From Lumbricus terrestris (Eukaryota; Annelida; Clitellata; Crassiclitellata; Lumbricidae), in NCBI GenBank assembly GCA_949752735.1, contig OX457053.1:29210732-29274731 (forward strand): a stretch of DNA of 64,000 bases, read 5' to 3'. This document shows positions 22,149-34,829 of this stretch, in pieces. Under the pieces are notes generated by a model, which saw only the letters and a list, made by a program, of their open reading frames with translations, ran no database searches and was not told the origin of the DNA. The position numbers were made by a program, and so were the translations under genes. Numbering within the stretch: the stretch's first letter is position 1; each line of letters begins with the position of its first letter.

Positions 22149-23335
22149 CAGTTTTTTCGTGGTCAGTGGTTCACACTGAAGCAGGGAATATCGGTGACAG
22201 CGAATTTTATTGATGTCGTAGGCAGGTCTGCGTTGCAAATGTGACTTTTTCGGTTGCATTTTTTCCGTCATGTAAGTGCAGTGTATGGAGCTTATTTGGA
22301 AGGTGTGTGTGGTCGGGGGGGGGCGGGACTTTTTGTTTAGACACCAAGCATAATGATTGTGGTGCTGTGCTAAGACGTGCCTAGTTACTTCTTTCGTGTG
22401 GCCATGTTCAGTGCCTTTAAGAGGTCTGTGAAGAAAAGCCCTACATAAATGTTCAGATATGCATAATTTAGGCAGAAGGTTAATCTCGTGTGGTGTTTGA
22501 ATCTTTATCAAAACCTGTATTCAGTGTTGTTGTTGTTGAAGTGCCTTCGATTTTCTGAGTGATATGGCATCATGTGTAACCAGGATGGCACTAGGCTAGG
22601 TCCCCAGAGGTTAAAAATGTGACACAATTTCCGCAAATTCGACGAGGATAGGGTTGCACTCTCTCTTTTTCAGTCCTCAGATTACACAAAACAAGCATGC
22701 AAGTTCCTTCATTCTTCTGCATTCTAATTTTTTAGTTTCCTTTAAAATAATTTTTTTTAGTTGTGTTAGTCTGCGATTCTGGAAAAAACTACTTGAAGTT
22801 TTCAAGTCTATAATTCCTATACAGCTGGCAAACAAGGGCCTGATGCACCGGTTGATGTCAACTTCTGAAAATGTGTCGGTTTTTGGGGAGCTTGCAATGC
22901 TCCTTAGACCTTTAGTCCTTATGGATTTCGTGCATTGAGCACTGGCAGCGTTGTGCCTTCAACACTTTTTTATATGAGCACCCCAAATTTTCTAGTTGCA
23001 CTCCTGGTAGAAAGAAGCCCTCTGGATCTGCCCTTGTGGTTAGGAATTACGATTATGACATTTGACTGCCTATGCGTAGAATTTGATTGACTGATTATTT
23101 ATTGATTGATGGATTGATTGACAGATTTGTAGTTGCCGTTTCTTATGTCAATGCATTTACAGTTAATTGCAATTAGATAACTGAAGTGACTTTTAGGTTA
23201 CGTGGATGACTGCTGGTATTTTTTTTATAGAGCTGTATGTTGGTTTTTTTGTCAGTAGATATTGTTAGTGATCAAAATAGTATGCAATTGCTTTATAAGC
23301 AATGTATGTAAATTGAATTTGAATGTTACAATAAA
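22149..23335 (+). other. probable SLC41 3' UTR with poly(A) signal
   Basis: Follows the SLC41 stop and holds no conserved ORF. The first clear AATAAA is at 23,330-23,335, making a 3' UTR of about 1.2 kb. A G8 run at 22,316-22,323 and a ttgattgattgattga run near 23,100 are the only simple repeats. Confidence 0.45.
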
Positions 23336-23630
23336 CCTCATATGCATCGCAAATGAAATTAAATGATTTCATGTGATCTTTATCGACTGAATCAGTGTAG
23401 CACAGATTTCCTTTGTTTGTGAATTAAATTCTCCAGTGTACAACAATAAAATCTATTGCTCCAAATTGTGTACAAATGTTACTTCGAGTACAAATATTCG
23501 TGTAGTCTCACATGTGCAAGGTTGCAAACTGTTCATTAAATTTTATATTGAATACCTGCGTACACCCTTGATCACAGCCCTGCTCATAAAATTAATGCTT
23601 ATGATATAAAATTTAATGAACAGTTTGTAA

Positions 23631-23864
<234 letters not shown>

Positions 23865-24043
23865 CATTTGAAATTGCCATCTTTGTCTCTTTTGCAGACG
23901 TTTGTAATAACCAAGGCTTATTATCAGTATTTCCTGTTAATCTTACCAACAAGGTCTATGTTACTTGAGTACCGGGTAGGTTATTTCAATACCGGCACGT
24001 CTAACAAACAACCATGATTAGATACACGTACAATTACCACATT

Positions 24044-24258
24044 CAGTGGCGGTGCCAGGATTTCAGTTGGGGGGGGGCTGAAGCCCTGCGGCAGAAATTT
24101 TCATTGTTATCTGCCAAAATTTCTGATGACTTTTTTTGGTCATTCGGCCGAAATCTTGCATTTTCATCCACAAAACTTCAGTTTTACATGTCAAATAGAA
24201 CCGGATGGCCTCTTTTTAGGGGGGGGCTTAGCCCATAGCCCCCCTGTCGCCGCCACTG
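24044..24258. mobile_element. hAT-like MITE, family B (CAGTGGCGG ends)
   Basis: Begins CAGTGGCGGTGCCAGGATTT and ends TCGCCGCCACTG, with G7 runs near both ends and a core aaaatttctgatgac/ggtcattcggccgaaat. The flanking accacatt/aacacact is a degenerate 8-bp duplication. Confidence 0.75.
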
Positions 24259-24847
24259 AACACACTGCTTGGTATCTGAAGGCGTTGTTTAAGGCAAGCT
24301 GCAGATAACTTTATCATAAAATTATGGGCTTTAGCACCTATCTTCAGCATAACCTCTATCTCCTGTTTCTAAGCTTGCTTAACATACGATGCCTTATTGT
24401 GCTAGTTCCATTAGTATTGTATGCAACTATGCATGTGGGATCTCATCCAGTGCTTCTCTCATCACTAATACAGAATATCACGTGGATCAATTTGCTGGAC
24501 AGGGTGAAATCAAATCAATAGCCTATGTTAGAATAGAATGTGCAGTTTACATGACTATGAAATATTTCATGTAAAATAGGTCTGAAAGTTTGGGCTATGA
24601 TTTTGGCTCATTGATATTAGTGATATAGGCTACTTGTATATTTTAATCTCTAAGCTAACACCTCAATGGTAACATAGCAAGAAACATTGACGTTAACACA
24701 ATCGCTGCTCGCACTCTAGCAGTGACCCAAGTCTGGATAAATGATCTTTGTTATCACACAGTAAACCCCGTATACAATCATATTATTCTTAGCAGCTAAC
24801 TGTCATTAAGATGAAACTACTATACATTCTTAGCTACTACTACCTTA

Positions 24848-26582
24848 CAGTGTTTAATCTAGTCCCCCGACTCTGGGGGGGAATTGAGGTTTCTGGGGGG
24901 GAGACAATTGAGCGTCCGAAGGACGCTCGTGATATGCGTAGCGCCGAGACCAGAAGGGGAGGGGTATGGGGAGGGTATGTGCCCCTCCTGACCAGAAACT
25001 TTTTGAATTTTCAAATAGCAATGGCAGCATATTAAGGTGCCATCTTAACAAAATAGCTGTATTTTTTTCAGAAACCCATTAGAAAATTTTTTATTTTCCA
25101 AATTGCCATGGCAGCATTTTAAGGTGTCATCTTAACAAAATATAGCTGTACTTTATTAGCGACCCATTAGAAAAAATTTGAATTTCCACATTACAATGGC
25201 AGCATTTTAAGGTGTCGTCTTAACAAAATAGCTGTACTTTTTCAGTGACCCACTAGAAAATTTTTGAATTTCCAAATTGCAATGGCAGCATTTCAAAGTG
25301 TCATCTTAAAAAAATATAGCTGTACTTTTTCAGTAACCCATTAAATTTTTTTGAAATTCCACATTGCAATGGCAGCATTTTAAGGGGTCATCTTAACAAA
25401 ATAGCTGTACTTTTTCAGTGACCCATTAGAAAATTTTTGAATTTCCACATTGCAATGGCAGCATTTTAAGGTGTCATCTTAACAAAATATAGCTGCACTT
25501 TTTGAGTGACCCATTAGAAACTTTTTGAATTTCCACATTGCAATGGCAGCATTTTAAGGGGTCATATTAACAAAATAGCTGTACTTTTTCAGTGACCCAT
25601 TAGAAAATTTTTTAATTTCCACATTGCAATGACAGAATTTTAAGGTGTTTTCTTAACAAAATAACTCCATTATTTCAGTACTGAGATAAAGTTTTTTAGG
25701 ATTTCAATATATATATATATATATATATATATTTAAAATTATAATTACAATAAAAAAAACATCTTTATGTATCGAGATCAGCAGCTAAGTTCTGCTGTTG
25801 CTGAGTTATTCTAATGAATAACTGCAGACGTGATTATATAAGCTGACTTTTAAGCACTTTAATCAGCTTATCCCTGTTTCCCAATATGATCCTGAATTGC
25901 TTACCAAGATACACTTTCAGAAATCATATGGTACACAAATCAACCAAGAACTAATAAACTACCGGTACCAAAATCAAGAAGCCATGTGTAGCAATGATGT
26001 TGTTTTACTAGGTGTTCAAATAATAGGACCAAAACATTTTGAAATTCGACAGTTTAAAATTTGAAGGATAGCACTGGATTGAAGCCATTCATTTGTGCAA
26101 AAATAGTATTTGTACATAATATTAACAGTAAGTTAAATTCATTTTAGCAGGATTGTGTCATATATTATAGTAAATAATTACTACAACCATATAGTAGTAA
26201 ATAATATTACGGCATATTATTATAACAGTTCATGTAATGCAATGATGTAAACAGCACCTAAAAACTATTATCATTTTGACAAATTGTTCTGGAAGGGATG
26301 TCATCTCTGTTTTTAGTTAAGAAAAATAGTGTTTATACAACTATATACTGTAAGTTATACTCATTGCAACATGATAGTATCATATATTATAGTAGTAAAT
26401 AATGTCATTATAATCATATATACTAATAAATAATATTACGGTATATTATAACACTTCATGTAAAACAATGATGACAACAGTAACTAAAAACCAATATCAT
26501 TTCGTCAAATGTTTCTGGGGGGGGAATGTCAATCCTGGGGGGGGGGAACTTTCCCCCTCAGAGACGTCTAGATTAAACACTG
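24848..26582. mobile_element. 1.7-kb DNA transposon with 15-bp TIRs and 9-bp target duplication
   Basis: Perfect 15-bp termini CAGTGTTTAATCTAG (24,848-24,862) and CTAGATTAAACACTG (26,568-26,582) are flanked by a perfect 9-bp direct repeat actacctta (24,839-24,847 and 26,583-26,591). Subterminal G-runs lie at both ends, with a hairpin GAGCGTCC-gaa-GGACGCTC at 24,910-24,928. The interior contains an 87-bp tandem array (separate entry), a (ta)n run at about 25,709-25,732 and AT-rich sequence. There is no transposase ORF, so it is non-autonomous. The 9-bp duplication fits Mutator- or Merlin-like insertion better than the usual 8 bp of hAT; the superfamily is unresolved. Confidence 0.88.
24995..25690. 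repeat. 87-bp satellite-like tandem array (8 units)
   Basis: The phrase atggcagcat (atgacagaat in the last unit) recurs at 25,021, 25,108, 25,196, 25,282, 25,369, 25,455, 25,543 and 25,629, a period of 86-88 bp. Units share aaggtgtcatcttaacaaaa, tagctgtactttttcagtga and cccattagaaaattttt. The array is inside the 24,848-26,582 transposon. Confidence 0.95.
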
Positions 26583-26744
26583 ACTACCTTAGCATCAGCA
26601 TATATTGGGCAGCGGAGAACCAGAAGACCCACAATGCATCGCAATATTTTTATTCCCATGTTCATAGTCTTTGCTGTTTCATTTGGCTCGCGTGGTGCTT
26701 CGTCTTGTTAATCGCAATTTACTTGTAAAACACTTAAAACAAAC

Positions 26745-29700
26745 ATGGATATCTTGGAAACTATTGCACAGCATTCTAACTTCAAAAGTATAGAAGTGGA
26801 CAAGGACATTGATGTTGAATTTGATGTTGGAAATATGGCGGTCTCGGATTCAAACGCGATAAACGAAGATGAATTTAGGTAGTTGACGGGCGATAATACA
26901 TGGAGTAGCTAATCTCAACGTGGCGAAACTTTCACTTATAATTATTAAAGCAGCACAAAACAATAAATCCGTGTTTTTGAATGGTGCCTGTTTAATTATT
27001 TAGAGAGGCACACATCATATTTAATTGCTTTACTTCACCGTCGTATTTTGCTTAGAGCGGTGCTTAAAAATTGGAGATGTCGATTGCCTCGGTTTTCACT
27101 GCTTGTCTTAATTCGAGAATGGTGATGGCACTGATGGGTTTAATGGGTTTCTCTTGCTTCAGGTAGCTAAATTAAAAAAATTATACCAGACGTATAAGGT
27201 CAGAATGCATGCTATTAATTTAAACTTTGCCCAAGAGTTTAAAGATTTAAGTGTAGAATTGGTGTTTACTACTATTTAATGAACGACTTTTTCTTTACAG
27301 GACTGATGTTGACAAATGTCTAAGAAATGTTGCACGTGGTGATGCACAGCTACTAATTTCACAACTCTGGAAGGTGAATAACAGGCATTACAGTCCCTTC
27401 TGAATTAAACTGCATGCATTGGAGCATTTATGTGATGCCTTTTGCGATGTACCATTATGGTGAATACACATTTGAAAAAAAACTATGTGAATGCATTTTT
27501 TTGCATCTTGTGTAGAATTGAAAACATATTTCCCTGGTGCTCTAGTTGTTTCCCTCACTGCATCTTTATACAACATTCCTTTAAATACCATGTGTGTATA
27601 TATCTGGACACTTGGACATTTCCGTTGTAGGCCCTCCACTTTTAATGGCCTCCCATTTTAACTGCGCTCGCTACCCTTGACCAATCCAACTAGGTTTTAT
27701 TATTCACTCAAGCTTCTACTCTTTAGTCGTGACTATGCTGGGAGTTGTTTTACTTAATAGGTTCATTTGGGGGCACCATACAAGCCCTTTGAATTAATGT
27801 GTGGCATAGTGCTCACCAACTCTGGTACGCTTTCCAGGTGGTGTTGATGAATGTAAGCGTGGTACTTAAGAGCTTCTGAAATCATTCCGCCACCTTAGTC
27901 ATTTGTCTGACCTTTGCTTTGATTTAGAAATGTTGTGAGTTGAAGTAAAATCCAAAGGGTGCGTGTGTAATATTTATGTTACCATTTAGCTAATAATGCA
28001 GTTGATCTTAGAATACTGTCATGATGTTAATGGTAATGCCGTTTATATTTTTTCAGTTACCTGCAGAAAGAGTGGAAGATGTCTACATTGTCAAGGTAAA
28101 TTGCTGAAGTCTTATAGTCTTTAAACTGTAATAGTTTATACCATTTTTAGATCAATCAATCATTTTATTTTGTAACCAAACATTTTTTACAGTTATAGAT
28201 TGCAAGTCACATTTGCACTCTCAGGTGCTTTCTACACTGTCTCGACAACACAGAAAGTCCTTCATTAAAAAATTGTGTTCATCTTTATATTCTTCTGAAT
28301 TTTTAATTTGATTCTTTGTTTATCTCCGACATTCTCTTCCCACTGTTTTTCTGAATATGTAATATATTTGAACTGTTTCCAGAAAATTTGCGTTATTGTA
28401 CAAATTTATCAAGTAATTAAAAAATTTATGTTGTGCTGTTGACAGTTGCATATAGTTTTTGGTGTTTAATGTTTATAACAGAAATTGATTGTTGGTTTGA
28501 TTTAAAACTGTCTAAACTTGTTAATCAAAGAAAGATGAGCGACGTTAGAAATATATAAAGTCATAATTTCTGTTGGCTTTATGAACATCTTTTAGTTTTA
28601 GAATTAATGTGTTTTAAAGAAAATGACTGGTTCTGGAGAACCACCACCTAGCTATTTCTTGACCGCAGTCAGTCACTTTTGTTGTGCTAAGCCACTTTAA
28701 CTGATTTTGACTCATGTCTGATATAACCCAGTGTTGTGTTGTTGTTACAAAATTCTTTTAATCATGTAACGATGTTTTGTCTGTTTCAGCTGCCACAAGG
28801 AGTAACCCGATTACCAAGAGAAAAACGAGTAAGTGATTCTAGCAAATTCTTCTTAGCAGTAGATATGTCGGCTTTTGGCAAAACACAACCTCAGGTGCTG
28901 GAATTCATTCGGAGTGAATATTCATTGCCCTAATATTCACACAGGCTGGGTTCATTTGGGTCATTATATGCACTTGGGTGTAGAAATAAATTTAAAGTTA
29001 GCTATAAGATACGTTATGTATGTATGTGAATACATGATCAGGCACTTCCCGTGGTGGGAGATTGTTGAATGGTTACACAATACACACCTCAAAAGGAAGG
29101 CCATTCCAGACCACTGGGCCAACCACAGAAAAGGCTCGATTCTTCATGGTATTACTACGAGCATAAGGAACTAAGAGGACTCCCTTATCAGCAGAGCGTA
29201 GCTGATGACGTCTATTGTTTGTTTGACTGTGTAGTTTCATTGTTATACACTGTCGGCAACCGAGTACGATAAAAGATTGGTTTAAGGTTACAGTTTCTGG
29301 CGTTTAGCACTGCTGTGCTTTGTTCTGTTTTCAACAGATACCTTCTGCAAAGAAGGCAACTAAATGGGAAACGTTTGCGAAGCTGAAAGGCATTCAGAAG
29401 AAGAAGAAAGCTCGAATGGTTTACGATGAAGAGCTGAAGGTAATAGAAACGAAAAAGATATTCAGTGTGGTGACGATTTTCTGTGGTAAGGGGAATTGTG
29501 ATTGGCTTGGGGAATTGACTTCATTGCCGTACTATTTTGAAGTTGACACCGATAAATGATGTAGAAGTTTAAGACCAGATGAGATTAGAGCTGAACTTTT
29601 TAAGGGAATTTTTATAACTGAGCTCAACCCCTTGTTTACATTCCTATGCCTGGTAAATTTCTCCCAATCAGAGTTGAATGTTACTATTTTTTAAATGCAC

Positions 29701-32700
29701 AGAAGTGCTTCTACAACTGTGATTTAGAACTGCACATTTTGTATAGAACTGTATGCTAGGAAAACCCGGAATTAGAGCAGGGTTTAGTCTGAGAATAATT
29801 TTATTTGTTTTACAAATGTCTGCTGGTTCAATATAGTTCAGCACTTGAAGCCTACTTGGCACTGAGTTGTTCCAGATTAGCATTTGTTATCCATGAACAT
29901 TTGCTGTATGTATATTTATGTGTGTGATAAGCTGCATGCCAGGTCCAACCCTGTACAGCAGCAGATCAGTTGCTTGACTAACACCCTTGGGGATGGTGTA
30001 CCCAGCTGGTCACGCCTCTGCACAGAACATGTATGGAACCTGGCATACATCAGGAGTCACTAGATAACGTGAAACCAACCACCACGTATAGTTGATGTTG
30101 ATATGACCTGTGTGTCTTTGTTTCTGGTTATTCCCATCAGTTAGCACCATTTAGGAACTTCCACCAATGAGCAGTGTAGGCCTATTACTGGTGCCGGGCA
30201 GATGACAACATTTGCCTTTGTCTTAGAGAGAGACATTCCTGCACTGTTTGCAAAGATTTGCTTTTGTGTTCTGTAGGAATATAGACCTCGTTGGGGCTAC
30301 AAGAGAATCAATGATGAGACAAAGGAATGGTGTCTGGAGGTTCCTGATCAGGCTGGTAGGTCCTTCTACCAATTCTTTATTATCTTGCCTTCCTGTTGTT
30401 TTCTTGTCAAGCAGTGTTTGGGTTTTTAATCACTTGTTTTCTTTCGACAACTACCAAGTTTGTTTGTCATATGTAGGTTTTGTTTGTTGAGTGTGTATGA
30501 AAGAGTGGGGGGTTGTGGAGGTTAAGGTCTGGTGGACTTCTGATCAAACATTTGGGAGTCAGCATTCCAGCCAAGACAGGGATACGCTTCAAGAGTTTGT
30601 CCCACTTGCACCTTTTTCAGACTTAGATACAAGGAGTACACTGGGAGTACGATGGCAGTGGAAAGATGATATGGTACCATTCAACCATCTTCCCATCCTA
30701 GTTAATTATGCGTAGACCTTCTAAAACATTGTGTTATTAATTCTGTTTACCTGATTGTTTTCCTCTTTTGTTGATCGTACGTACAAGTTTTTCTGAATCA
30801 TGTAAATATTTTTGCAGATCCGAATGAAGATCAATTTGAGAAAAGAATAAAAGCGAAGAAGGAAAGAGTTGCCAAGAACGAGTTTCAACGTTTGCGCAAC
30901 CTGGCACGGAACAAAGCCGGAAAAGGTGAGCATTGAACTTTTTTGGCTTTTACGTTTTAGTATCCGGTCTATTGTCGCCATATGTGTTCCATTGTCCTTT
31001 TCTCTGGTAACCTTTTGAACTGTGATGTGATGCATTTAATCTTCAACAGACAGTTCTAGTTGCTACGTCTGCCGCTAAGCCTGTGGTCAAAACCAGACAC
31101 TCCATCGTTGACTGCTGGTGTCACCATTCTCTTTGATTGTAGTTTGGTGTCAGGTCTGGAGCACCTCTGAGTAGTTCTCTTGAAGGGGCGCTATATAAAT
31201 GTACGATTACAATTACAATTTTGATTATTGTTTTAACTGCATCATAATATGGGAGAAAACTTGCTTTTAACACTTTCATGACAAAAGAGTGCTGAATTTG
31301 ACTGGAAAACCAATGCAGCTGGTTGCTAAAGTGTTAAGTGCAAGTCACAGTGCAATGGACTAACTAGCTATCAGAACTTGATGTCAGATAACCATTTATT
31401 TTTACACTTAATACCTGCCCATGTCTGTGGAATTGCATGACATATTGTAATTGAAAATGAAATCTGTTTGAAAAATATTGGTCTCAGCGTCTAATTCCAG
31501 TCGGCTTAAGATGTTAAGTCAATTGCAAACTCATCAAGTGAGTTGGTAATTCATTTACAACTGTCTCGGGGACTAATTGAGAGTCTTTTGTTGGTGATGC
31601 ACAACATCCTTAAAACTCTTGCTGTGTCATGACCTTATATAACTTTCAAAAACAAATACTTTTAGAACTTGTGTTCTTTTCTCTTGATTAAACCCAACTC
31701 TGTCTGTTAAGCTTGAAACACTGTTCTTTGTAATTTTTCTCATCGGTTCAGTACCTCTAGTTTTTCCAGCTGTTCCTGTTTCTACACAGTTTTTTTGTTG
31801 CTTCCCAGTGCCTGGTTTAACGATGATGCCTACGAAGACCCCGGACCGGCAGGATCTCAAAGTCCTTCAAACGGTTGCCAAAACGAGCACCGCCTCTCTC
31901 GGAAAATTCACGGACGCCCTTCCGAAAGAGAAACCGGCGAAAAATCTTGGGAAGAAACGAAAGGTGACATTTTCAGAATTTTATTTGTTTGTCTGAGCTT
32001 TGTCATGTAGAGGGTTTGCTCTACTTAAGGTGCCTTGGTGCTAGAGGGTTGCAGGTTCGAATCCACCTCAAGTCGCTGTGTAGAGAACCTGAGCAAGTTC
32101 TTCACTGACAATTGCTCGTGTGCTTGGGCGTGAAACTCCGATGCAGTGTCCGTGCTCGAGTCGGTAGCACCTCTAGGTGGAAATCTTGAAGGCTATGAAG
32201 GGTCACTATAACAAAGTGCTCATTCATAAATGCATGCATACATACATACATGCATACACACATACATACATACGCATACACACATACGTACATACATACT
32301 TGTAAAATGAGAAATACACTGGCTGTACACGTTTGAGGAAAGATTGGTTGTTGAGAGGTGATTGGAAAGATTAGTTGTTGAGACAGATTATTGTTCGGTC
32401 ACTGTCATATGCAAATGCCACAAAAAAGAAGTTGCTGACTCTTCATGCAACTAGCACGTCACATGGCTAATTCTCTCAAGGCTAGTTTGAGGGATTGCTC
32501 TAGTCTCAGATGTGTATGTATTACACACAACAAATGCAGCAGGTCAATTTATAATTGAATTGAACTCGTGTCTGAAACTATATGCATACGTTGATGTCCT
32601 TGGCAATCTAGTCATTAGGCTATTATTATTATAATTAAACTTGCAACATGCACACCTTTTACACCAAGATGTGAATCTACGGTGCATGTAGTCAGCAGCC

Positions 32701-34738
32701 AGGAGAAGACGCAGTTAGATTTTCCAAAGCTTTAATACCACAGAGAAATAGTAAGTTTTGAACCATTTTTTGAAGGAAGGAAATGAATTTGAACTACAAG
32801 ACAGAGTGGGATTCCCTTGGCAGCTTTGGGGCAGTGGCATGGAATGAATAAAAGCCCATAACTGACTCATCTAAAAGGCCCATACTTAACGATTGCAGGG
32901 AATGCAGGCAGCAGGGAGGGATGCGAGAAGTTAGTAGGAGATTTTGAAAAGGTACTACCAAGTTTCTTAGCACATGCCGGGTCTGGTTTAGCATAAGTTA
33001 GGTTATAGTCGGTCAGTTGTTTTAGTGTTTTTATCTCTGTTGCGAATGTCTCATGTTTTTCAGTTTGAGTCAAACTTCGGCGATTTGGAGTCCGAAAAAA
33101 AGAAAGCCAAGGCGATATTTGAAAAGGTCAAGTCTGGTCAGGCTCTGGTGGACTCAAACCGAGCCGCTAATCTGCTGAAAGCGGAAGTGGAGACGTCCAG
33201 GTTGGTTTGCACTCAGTCTGTGAATTTATACGTCTAGTTACTCACATACACACACAGCTTGTAGTTGTAAAATTTTCGGAGTGAGAGGTGCAGGCAGCAA
33301 AATTCAGTTGGATTCAATCCAGGTCCTTGGATTTGAGATCCATCTGCCTCTTGAATCATGAGATCTGCCACATTTACTGAAAAGAGTTGACCCATCACCT
33401 GTTAAAATGGCTGACCATATCATACACATTTATGCTTATCTGCATGGAAAATATTGAATTTATTTATTACGATATTGGCTCTACAGATTTGCCAGTTACG
33501 CCGAAGTTTTAGATTTGTACAGATTTGGAGAGACTAATGGCGAGCATTGAGCAATTTAAGTACTGGACACAGGCAATAGTTTTTATTTTGGGGCACCAAA
33601 TTTCGGGTTTATAAATGCTGTTCTTCAGCCATGAAAATGTGAGCTAGTAAATGCTGTTCTTCAGCCATGAAAATGTGAGCTAGAGGTGTGACAGTTTGAT
33701 GTGAAAGTAGACTATTTTAAAATGCTTTTGTGAAGATTTTGTGATTCAAAATAGACTACTAACAAACTATTAACAGTTCTTCAGTAATTAATGTTTGTAA
33801 TTAAAGCACGAACTTTTTTCTGACAACGTATTCAGTACGGCATCCAAATATCTGCAGCAGTGTTTGTGGAGGTGGGGTGGGGATAATGCTTAATTCGGAC
33901 AAAGGAAAGAGAAGTCTGAACTAAAGTGCGACGACAAAACTTAGGTCAAATTTTGCATACATGTGTGCTACTGCTTCACTGTTGAGGCTAACACTAATGC
34001 AGACTAAATTGTTTGAGATTTATGACGTGAAGAGTTTTGTACTCAGTTCAGAGAGAAACGTTTGATGGAGGCTCTGCAATTACAAATGGGGGGGGAGGAT
34101 TTTGTGTTCTTTCTTCTCAGGCAACCCAGTTGTTAGGTGGGCTGTCCTCTTCAATAGGTGTGCGTTCAAATCTTTTAAATTTTTAGAAGTTTTGTTGATC
34201 CAGATATTGATACAGGAGCTAATTATGTAGTTGAGTTGCTACTTTATGATTTTGAAGAATGATTGCAATGTACGATGAGCCAAAAAAGTGTTCACTCTAG
34301 TTTATTGCTTGTATTTTATTTTAAATTGCATGGATATGTTTGTTAATCAAAGGAGTTATTTTTTGCTTTACTTTCTGCTGTTTTAGTTCAAAAGAGAATT
34401 CAAAGAAAGAGCAACGGAGATCCAAACATGGAAAAAACCGAAAAGGGGGTCCTGGCTTCAAGAAAGGTCCTGGTGGTAAGAAAGGAGGACCTGGTTCGGA
34501 AAAAGGTCCTGGTGCTAAGAAAGGATTTGGCTCCAAGAAAGGACGTGGTTTCAAGAAAGGACATGATTCCGAAAGGGGCCATGGGTCTGAAAGGGGCCAT
34601 GGGTCTGAGAGGGGAAAGAGTTCGGAAAGGGGACAAGGTTCTAAAAAGGCATCTTTTAAAAGAGGAAACGCGAATGCGAAAGGCGGCCAAGGTAGACCAG
34701 GAAAGGGGAAACCGCATTTCAACAAGAAGTCAAAGTAG
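26745..34738 (+). CDS. RRS1: ribosome biogenesis regulatory protein RRS1 (ten exons)
   Basis: Exons: 26,745-26,878; 27,301-27,373; 28,057-28,095; 28,790-28,828; 29,338-29,439; 30,277-30,355; 30,818-30,925; 31,809-31,963; 33,064-33,200; 34,387-34,738. All borders are GT/AG and in frame; the total is 405 aa (human 365). RRS1 is a nucleolar factor that, with RPF2, brings the 5S RNP (5S rRNA, uL18, uL5) into pre-60S particles. Signatures are DIDVEFDVGNMAVSD (19-33), AQLLISQLWKLPAERVED (60-77), VTRLPREK (87-94), KWETFAKLKGIQKKKKARMV (104-123), YRPRWGYKRINDETKEWCLEVP (131-152), KRIKAKKERVAKNEFQRLRN (164-183) and TASLGKFTDALPKEK (220-234). The C-terminus (about 300-405) is low-complexity lysine/glycine repeats (G-P-G-x-K-K-G), as in relatives. 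Poly(A) signal at 34,806. Human RRS1 is intronless; this gene has nine introns. Confidence 0.96.
29060..29215 (-). mobile_element. decayed retroelement fragment in RRS1 intron 4
   Basis: Contains ggaaggccattccagaccac, tgggccaaccacagaaaagg and gcataaggaactaagaggac, a block resembling 13,150-13,330 and 32,800-33,020. It has no coding capacity. Confidence 0.35.
29930..30070. repeat. possible small inverted-repeat element
   Basis: gcatgccaggtcca near 29,935 and tggaacctggcatac near 30,034 are approximate inverses in RRS1 intron 5. It could be a short MITE. No target duplication was established. Confidence 0.3.
32030..32300 (+). mobile_element. 5'-truncated SINE, family 1, with (cata)n tail
   Basis: Starts inside the tRNA head (ggtgctagagggttgcaggttcgaatcc), then the body and gggtcactataacaaagtgc, followed by a catacata-rich microsatellite to about 32,300. 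It lies in RRS1 intron 8. Confidence 0.78.
33587..33690 (+). repeat. 35-bp tandem duplication in RRS1 intron 9
   Basis: The segment aaatgctgttcttcagccat plus gaaaatgtgagctag occurs twice in direct succession (about 33,612-33,683). Non-coding. Confidence 0.85.
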
Positions 34739-34805
34739 CCTCAGAATTAAAGTTGCGTTATAATGACTGTTGGAAAAATCACTGTAGTAATATTGGCTGT
34801 GATGA

Positions 34806-34811
34806 AATAAA
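34806..34811 (+). terminator. poly(A) signal of RRS1
   Basis: AATAAA 68 bp after the RRS1 stop, in an AT-rich context. A short 3' UTR is expected. Confidence 0.7.
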
Positions 34812-34829
34812 ATTGTGACTACTTTCTTG

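Noticed and set aside
21960..22511. 183-codon minus-strand ORF
   Set aside because: Overlaps SLC41 exon 10 and its 3' UTR on the opposite strand and has no recognisable domain.
34321..34725. Minus-strand ORF with repeated PLSDPWPLSD units
   Set aside because: It is the complement of the repetitive lysine/glycine tail of RRS1.
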